Shown: positions 60,080 to 64,000 of the stretch, piece after piece
Layout: the number at the start of each line of letters is the position of its first letter
Position numbering within the stretch: the stretch's first letter is position 1
Source: an uncultured Brevundimonas sp.
Lineage (GTDB): Bacteria > Pseudomonadota > Alphaproteobacteria > Caulobacterales > Caulobacteraceae
NCBI RefSeq assembly: GCF_937863155.1
Contig: NZ_CALMFB010000061.1
Location: 36,826 to 100,825 of the forward strand
Length of the DNA stretch: 64,000 nt
Direction of reading: 5' to 3'
Position numbers and translations under genes: made by a program
The notes under the pieces: generated by a model
Database searches by the model: none
What the model saw: only the letters and a program-made list of their open reading frames with translations
What the model was told of the DNA's origin: nothing

Positions 60080-60340
60080 ATGAAGCCTCAGGGGCCCGAG
60101 CCCCGGCCCACAGGTCCCGGCGGCAAGCTCGGCGTCATCGTCGGCCTGATGCGTCGGCCGGAAGGAGCGACAGTCGTTCAGATGAGCGAAGCGACAGACT
60201 GGCTGCCGCACTCGGTCCGCGGTGCCCTGGCGGGGGCGATCAAGAAGAAGCACAAGCTGACCGTTACCTCCGTGAAGACCGACGCCGGACGGGTCTACCG
60301 CATCGCGCTTCTGACAGTCGCCGAGGCGATTTCCGAATGA
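60080..60340 (+). CDS. DUF3489 protein
   Basis: An 86-residue protein with the DUF3489 pattern GGKLGVIVGLMRRPEGATV, MSEATDWLPHSVRGALAGAIKKKHKL and GRVYRI, a small winged-helix-like fold. DUF3489 genes travel with DUF2924 and large serine recombinases in alphaproteobacterial phage or integrative elements, as here. The frame is open upstream to 59966 but the ATG at 60080 gives the usual length. It overlaps the next gene by 4 bp. Confidence 0.85.
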   Translation: MKPQGPEPRPTGPGGKLGVIVGLMRRPEGATVVQMSEATDWLPHSVRGALAGAIKKKHKLTVTSVKTDAGRVYRIALLTVAEAISE

Positions 60341-60768
60341 GCCGCACTGAGGTCGCCGCTGAGATTCGGGCGCTGGAGCGCCTAGATCTTGAGGGCCTTC
60401 GCGCCGTTTGGGCTGACCGCTACGGACCGCCGGCGCCTCGTCTTCGGTCGCGCGAACTCCTTGGTCTGACCTTGGGTTGGCGCATTCAGGCCCAAGCCTT
60501 CGGCGGCCTGGATATGGGCGTCAGACGCAAGTTGAAGGATGAGAAACCACCGCATAAGGCGAGGGTGGAAGTCCCGATAGGGACGGTCCTGGTGCGCGAG
60601 TGGAAAGGCGTGCCGCAGTCGGTTCGGCGCACGCCAACTGGGTTCGAGTGGAGGGGTAGGACCTACCCCAGCCTTACCGCCGCTGCCCGCGCTATTTCCG
60701 GCGGGGTCTGGAGCGGACCCAAATTCTTCGGCCTGGAGGGCGGGCGACGTGGCCAAGCCCAAGCTTAG
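60337..60768 (+). CDS. DUF2924 protein
   Basis: A 143-residue protein: LERLDLEGLRAVWADRYG, LRSRELLGLTLGWRIQAQAFGGL, GTVLVREWKGV, VRRTPTGFEWRGRTYPSLTAAARAISGGVWSGPKFFGL. The last segment is the DUF2924 hallmark. Unknown function; always near serine recombinases. It overlaps the recombinase gene by 20 bp. Confidence 0.88.
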   Translation: MSRTEVAAEIRALERLDLEGLRAVWADRYGPPAPRLRSRELLGLTLGWRIQAQAFGGLDMGVRRKLKDEKPPHKARVEVPIGTVLVREWKGVPQSVRRTPTGFEWRGRTYPSLTAAARAISGGVWSGPKFFGLEGGRRGQAQA

Positions 60769-61325
60769 GTGCGCCATCTACACCCGCAAGTCGTCGGAAG
60801 AGGGCTTGGAGCAGGAGTTCAACTCTTTGCATGCACAGCGCGAGGCTTGCGAGGCCTATGTAAAGAGCCAGATCGGGGAGGGGTGGTCCGCCTTGCCGAC
60901 GCTATATGACGATGGCGGAGTGTCGGGCGGCACTATGGACCGCAACGGTCTTCAACACCTCCTCACAGACGTGGCGGCCGGCAAGATCGACGTGGTCGTG
61001 GTCTACAAGGTCGATCGCCTGACCCGCGCGCTGAACGACTTCGCCCGCATCGTAGAGGTGTTCGACAAGCATCAGGTCTCGTTTGTCTCGGTGACCCAGG
61101 CCTTCAACACCACCACGTCGATGGGTCGGCTTACGCTGAATGTGCTCCTGTCCTTCGCCCAGTTTGAACGTGAGGTTACGGGCGAACGGATCCGCGACAA
61201 GATCGCAGCCTCCAAGAAAAAGGGCATGTGGATGGGTGGGTCACCTCCGCTCGGCTACGACCCAGACGGTCGCAAGCTGAAGGTCAATGAGCCAGAGGCC
61301 GAGCTGGTTCGGCACATCTTCCAGC
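60749..61325 (+). pseudogene. Large serine recombinase, truncated by IS
   Basis: 192 codons remain. Resolvase domain: AIYTRKSSEEGLEQEFNSL with the nucleophilic Ser, YDDGGVSGGTMDRNGL, VYKVDRLTRALNDFARIVEV, SVTQAFNTTTSMGRLTLNVLLSFAQFEREVTGERIRDKI, then the start of the recombinase domain (PPLGYDPDGRKL). The frame runs into the IS at 61326. A complete protein of this group has roughly 500 or more residues, so its DNA-binding zinc ribbon and coiled coil are missing. No matching 3' part is seen after the IS, so the integrase is dead and the element is probably fixed. Confidence 0.9.
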
Positions 61326-62152
61326 GGTGCTGTCAGTCCAACGCCAACTTGTCTCCAGTTGACGCATTTGGGGCAGGGGCGTGTAGGCTATCCGGCAAGT
61401 GTCTTCCACTCGGCAAAGGCAGCCGATCGCCGGGCTTTGAAGTCGTCTCGGCTGATGAGGTGGCGGTCCTGGTTGAAGTGGTTGTGGAAGGCGGCGTGGA
61501 CGGAGCTGAACTTCTGCAAGGTCTTCATCTGGCGGAAGCGGAGCATGGCGCGTTCTCGCCGTCGGAACGGCAGATGTGAGTTCTCACACCGGTTGTTGGC
61601 CCAACGGCCGATATGCTGCTTCTCCCCATTGCCGAGGTCGTTCATCGCGGCGCGATACGAGCGGAGGCCGTCGGTGACGATGGCCTTGGGGCGGCCGTGG
61701 CGCTTCATGGCTTTCTTGATGAAATTCAGTGCTGCGGCCTTGTCCCGGGTCTTGGTGACAAAGGATTCCAGCACCTCGCCCTCATGATCGACGGCGCGCC
61801 AGAGGTAATGCATTTCGCCGTTGATCTTCACGTAGACCTCGTCCAGATGCCAGCGCCAGTGAGTGTAGGCGCGCATGTGATCGACCCGCTTCCTGCGGAT
61901 CTCGGCGGCGAACATCGGGCCGAATCGGTTCCACCAAAGCCGCACCGTCTCATGGCAGATGTCGATGCCGCGCTCGGCCAGCAGGTCCTCGACGTTTCGC
62001 AGGGACAGCGGATATCGGACGTACATCATGACCACGAGCCGGATCACCTCCGGCGAGCTGTCAAACCAGCGGAACGGATTGGTCGATTTGGCCATGCCGC
62101 GAGGCTAGGCGCGAGGCTCGCGATCGGCAATCAAGTTTGGGCTGACAGAGCC
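61326..62152 (-). mobile_element. IS6-family-like insertion sequence (type B), copy 2
   Basis: 827 bp from GGTGCTGTCA to TGACAGAGCC, same length and orientation as the copy at 35377-36203. The flanks CTTCCAGC and CCGCCGCC differ, so there is no target duplication, in line with a deletion between IS copies that removed the 3' end of the recombinase. Confidence 0.86.
61388..62095 (-). CDS. IS6-family transposase (type B), copy 2
   Basis: A 235-residue transposase nearly identical to the copy at 35440. Catalytic residues in WHLDEVYV, IVTDGL and NRCENSHLPFRRRER; one change is N-R-C in place of N-R-V before the Glu. Full length and in frame. Confidence 0.93.
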   Translation of the reverse strand: MAKSTNPFRWFDSSPEVIRLVVMMYVRYPLSLRNVEDLLAERGIDICHETVRLWWNRFGPMFAAEIRRKRVDHMRAYTHWRWHLDEVYVKINGEMHYLWRAVDHEGEVLESFVTKTRDKAAALNFIKKAMKRHGRPKAIVTDGLRSYRAAMNDLGNGEKQHIGRWANNRCENSHLPFRRRERAMLRFRQMKTLQKFSSVHAAFHNHFNQDRHLISRDDFKARRSAAFAEWKTLAG

Positions 62153-62162
62153 CCGCCGCCGC

Positions 62163-62558
62163 CTATTCCGTCGTCGTCCCGTCGAAATGCTCTTCGGTTG
62201 CCTCGGCTTCAGCCTTCGTGGCGCGCACGATCCCGTCCTTGTGATCCGGCGGACCGTAGACGGTGTAGAGCTTCAGCTTCTTGTCGCCCGTGTTGATGAC
62301 GTTGTGGCGGGCGCCCGCGGGGACGATGATCGCGTCATCGGCTTTGATCTTCGTCCGCTGACCATCGATGCAGACTTCGCCCTCGCCCTTCTCGATGCGG
62401 AAAAACTGGTCGTGGTCGTCGTGGACTTCCTCGCCGATTTCCTCGCCGGGCCGCAGTGCCATCAGCACCAACTGAAGGTGCTTGCCGGTGTATAGCACCC
62501 GGCGGAAATCCTTGTTCTCGACCGTCAGCCGGTCGATGTCATCGACGAAGCCCTTCAT
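62163..62558 (-). CDS. Cupin-domain protein
   Basis: A 131-residue single-domain cupin. First motif GEEIGEEVHDDHDQFFRIEKGEGEV, with His and Glu ligands, and second motif PAGARHNVINTGDKKLKLYTVY, with the third His. It may bind a metal and act as a small sugar- or thiol-linked enzyme or sensor; substrate unknown. It ends 10 bp from the IS edge and is isolated. Confidence 0.85.
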   Translation of the reverse strand: MKGFVDDIDRLTVENKDFRRVLYTGKHLQLVLMALRPGEEIGEEVHDDHDQFFRIEKGEGEVCIDGQRTKIKADDAIIVPAGARHNVINTGDKKLKLYTVYGPPDHKDGIVRATKAEAEATEEHFDGTTTE

Positions 62559-62685
62559 CGCGCTCTCCTATAATGCGTCACGGCAACGCTACCATTCCAG
62601 ACGGTCGGCGACCATTGATCCGCGTCAATGTGAACCACCCTCTATAGAGCTTGGCTCCTGTCTCTGCCCTGCCCTCCCGTCGGGA

Positions 62686-62689
62686 GGGA
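62686..62689. repeat. Target duplication GGGA, left copy
   Basis: GGGA immediately before the IS3-family left end; the same four bases follow the right end at 63947-63950. Supports a recent simple insertion. Confidence 0.7.
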
Positions 62690-62715
62690 TGACGTGCCCC
62701 CCTCTGCTCCCTCGA

Positions 62716-63630
62716 TCATTGTGAGAGCCCAGGGGGTTGATAGCCGATCTGCTGCGCCGGCGGGAGCGGCCGTGCGGCGGAGCTGATCAAGTTGCGCAGC
62801 CGGACGGCCGCGGGGTTCAGGCGCACCGCCTCCGGGGTCAGTCCCCCGTGCGCCGAGTGCGGCCTGACGTGGTTGTAGTCGATGCGCCAGCGCTCGATGA
62901 CGGCGCGGGCCTCGGCCAGGGTGGCGAAGACCTCCTCGTTCAGGCACTCGTCGCGGAGCCGGCCGTTGAAGCTTTCGACGAAGCCATTCTGCTGCGGCTT
63001 GCCCGGCGCGATGTAATGCCAGGCGAGGGCGGTGCGGTTGGTCCATTCGAGGATCGCCCGGCTCGTCATCTCTGTCCCGTTGTCGCTGACGATCATGGCT
63101 GGGCGCCCGCGCCGGGCGATCAGCCGGTCCAGCTCCCGGGCCATGCGCTGACCGCCGATCGAGGTGTCGACCACCAAGGCCAGGGCCTCGCGCGTGAAGT
63201 CGTCCACGATGCACAGGATGCGGAAGCGTCGGCCCCACGACAGGCTGTCGGCCACGAAGTCGAGGCTCCAGCGCTGGTTGGGCCCGTCCGGCAGGGCTAT
63301 GGGCGCACGGGTTCCGGTGGCGCGCTTGCGGCCCCGTCGCCGTCGCACCGCCAGGCCTTCCTCCCGATAAAGCCGGAACAGCCGCTTCTTGTTCATACTG
63401 ACGCCCTCCCGTTCCAACAGGATGCCCAGGCGCCGGTAGCCGAACCGGCGGCGCTCGGCCGCCAGGCTGCGCAGGCGCTCGCGCACCTCCGCGTCGCCCT
63501 GTTCAGGCTCGCGACGCACCGTCTTGGGATCGATCTGAACCAGCCCGCAGGCGCGCTTCTGGGAGAAGCCGCGCTCCGCCATCAGACGAAGCACGGCCGC
63601 TCTGCGCGCTGCAGGCCCGATCAGTTTTTT
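62716..63630 (-). CDS. IS3-family transposase orfB (made by -1 frameshift)
   Basis: Integrase-core part, about 300 residues from [17 protein letters not shown] to [12 protein letters not shown] residues are in [18 protein letters not shown] and [15 protein letters not shown]; the N-terminal HTH-like part has [29 protein letters not shown]. It has no good start of its own; the frame is reached by slipping one base back on A-AAA-AAC at the end of orfA. Confidence 0.92.
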   Translation of the reverse strand, partial: KKLIGPAARRAAVLRLMAERGFSQKRACGLVQIDPKTVRREPEQGDAEVRERLRSLAAERRRFGYRRLGILLEREGVSMNKKRLFRLYREEGLAVRRRRGRKRATGTRAPIALPDGPNQRWSLDFVADSLSWGRRFRILCIVDDFTREALALVVDTSIGGQRMARELDRLIARRGRPAMIVSDNGTEMTSRAILEWTNRTALAWHYIAPGKPQQNGFVESFNGRLRDECLNEEVFATLAEARAVIERWRIDYNHVRPHSAHGGLTPEAVRLNPAAVRLRNLISSAARPLPPAQQIGYQPPGLSQ

Positions 63631-63914
63631 CCCAGAAGATCCTTCAGAGCCGACACGTCCAGCATCGACTCCGCCAGCAGCTTCTTCAGCCGCCGGTTCT
63701 CGTCTTCCAGCGCCTTCAGCTTCGTCGCGTCCGACACCGTCATGCCGCTGTACTTCGCCTTCCACCGATAGAAGGTCTGCTCGCTGATCCCGTGCCGCCG
63801 ACAGACCTCCGCTGTCGGACTCCCGGCTTCCTGCTCGCGCAGCACGCCGATGATCTGCGCCTCGTTGAACCTGCTCTTCTTCACATCCGTCTCCTTGATG
63901 AAACGGACTCTCAC
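63621..63914 (-). CDS. IS3-family transposase orfA
   Basis: A 97-residue DNA-binding protein: [42 protein letters not shown], then a leucine-zipper helix ([22 protein letters not shown]). Stops at 63621. It is the usual first frame of IS3 elements and forms the N-terminus of the OrfAB fusion. Confidence 0.92.
   Translation of the reverse strand: MRVRFIKETDVKKSRFNEAQIIGVLREQEAGSPTAEVCRRHGISEQTFYRWKAKYSGMTVSDATKLKALEDENRRLKKLLAESMLDVSALKDLLGKN
63624..63630 (-). other. Programmed -1 frameshift slippery site
   Basis: AAAAAAC on the coding strand, read A-AAA-AAC in the orfA frame just before its stop, is the classic slippery heptamer for the orfA/orfB switch. Confidence 0.75.
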
Positions 63915-63946
63915 TCAAAACGAGGGATCAGGAAGGGGGCACGTCA

Positions 63947-63950
63947 GGGA
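63947..63950. repeat. Target duplication GGGA, right copy
   Basis: Matches 62686-62689. The remaining 50 bases to the window end hold nothing I can support. Confidence 0.7.
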
Positions 63951-64000
63951 CATTCACACGGGCACGGCTCTGAAGATCTTGGGCTTGAGCGGGCTGATTT

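Larger units (their letters stand above)
62690..63946 (-). mobile_element. IS3-family insertion sequence, intact
   Basis: 1257 bp with imperfect terminal repeats: left TGACGTGCCCCCCTC and right, inverted, TGACGTGCCCCCTTC, similar for about 40 bp further in. It holds overlapping orfA and orfB read leftward, joined by a frameshift site. The 4-bp duplication fits the IS407-type group of IS3. Confidence 0.9.

Noticed and set aside
1-64000. CRISPR arrays, rRNA and tRNA genes
   Set aside because: No regularly spaced repeats, no rRNA-like sequence and no tRNA cloverleaf was recognised by eye; a covariance-model search would be needed to exclude tRNAs fully.

Overview
The window is high-GC alphaproteobacterial DNA that looks like Caulobacteraceae, most likely a Brevundimonas-type organism. 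Grounds: the number of TonB-dependent receptors paired with FecI/FecR-type regulators, the FNR/FixK-type regulator beside a cydDC-cydABX-hemN locus, an EcfG-like promoter, and the style of the protein sequences. No rRNA, tRNA or CRISPR array was seen.

Layout. 1-9.6 kb is a low-oxygen respiration locus: a partial universal stress protein, an FNR-type regulator with cysteines for an iron-sulfur cluster, cydDC leftward, and cydA-cydB-cydX-hemN rightward, with near-perfect FNR boxes upstream of fnr and between cydD and cydA; ompW follows. 9.7-14.5 kb holds a Cys-rich secreted protein and an HME-RND metal efflux pair. 14.6-19.2 kb holds a DUF2946-like protein, a TonB receptor, a PepSY membrane protein and a lipoprotein. 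A CHASE2 histidine kinase gene (19.2-20.9 kb) is cut at its 5' end by an IS6-type element.

21.7-28.4 kb is a histidine operon in enteric order, led by a TrpR-like YerC/YecD regulator: yerC-hisG-hisD-[hisC-like::hisB]-hisH-hisA-hisF-hisIE. The hisC-like part is fused to hisB and has lost the PLP lysine. 28.5-34.9 kb is an ECF sigma/anti-sigma pair with two divergent arms for lipid modification: one SAM methyltransferase on one side; an FAD oxidoreductase, DUF1365 protein, lipocalin and cyclopropane fatty acid synthase on the other. 35.0-36.5 kb is IS debris: an IS6-type copy abutting a fragment of the IS type seen at 20.9 kb. The two copies of that type lie in direct orientation and bracket the his and lipid modules.

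36.6-50.3 kb contains two complete sigma - FecR - STN-domain TonB receptor - secreted S9 peptidase operons that face each other across one bidirectional terminator. They look like sense, import and cleave systems for peptides. 50.4-59.6 kb is a stress and storage region: LigD/Ku end joining, a glycogen-debranching-like enzyme with a glycosyltransferase, and egtB-egtD for ergothioneine. 59.6-64.0 kb is a decayed accessory region: a cut-off reading frame after egtD, DUF3489, DUF2924, a large serine recombinase truncated by an IS6-type element, a cupin, and an apparently intact IS3-family element with a 4-bp target duplication and a programmed -1 frameshift site.
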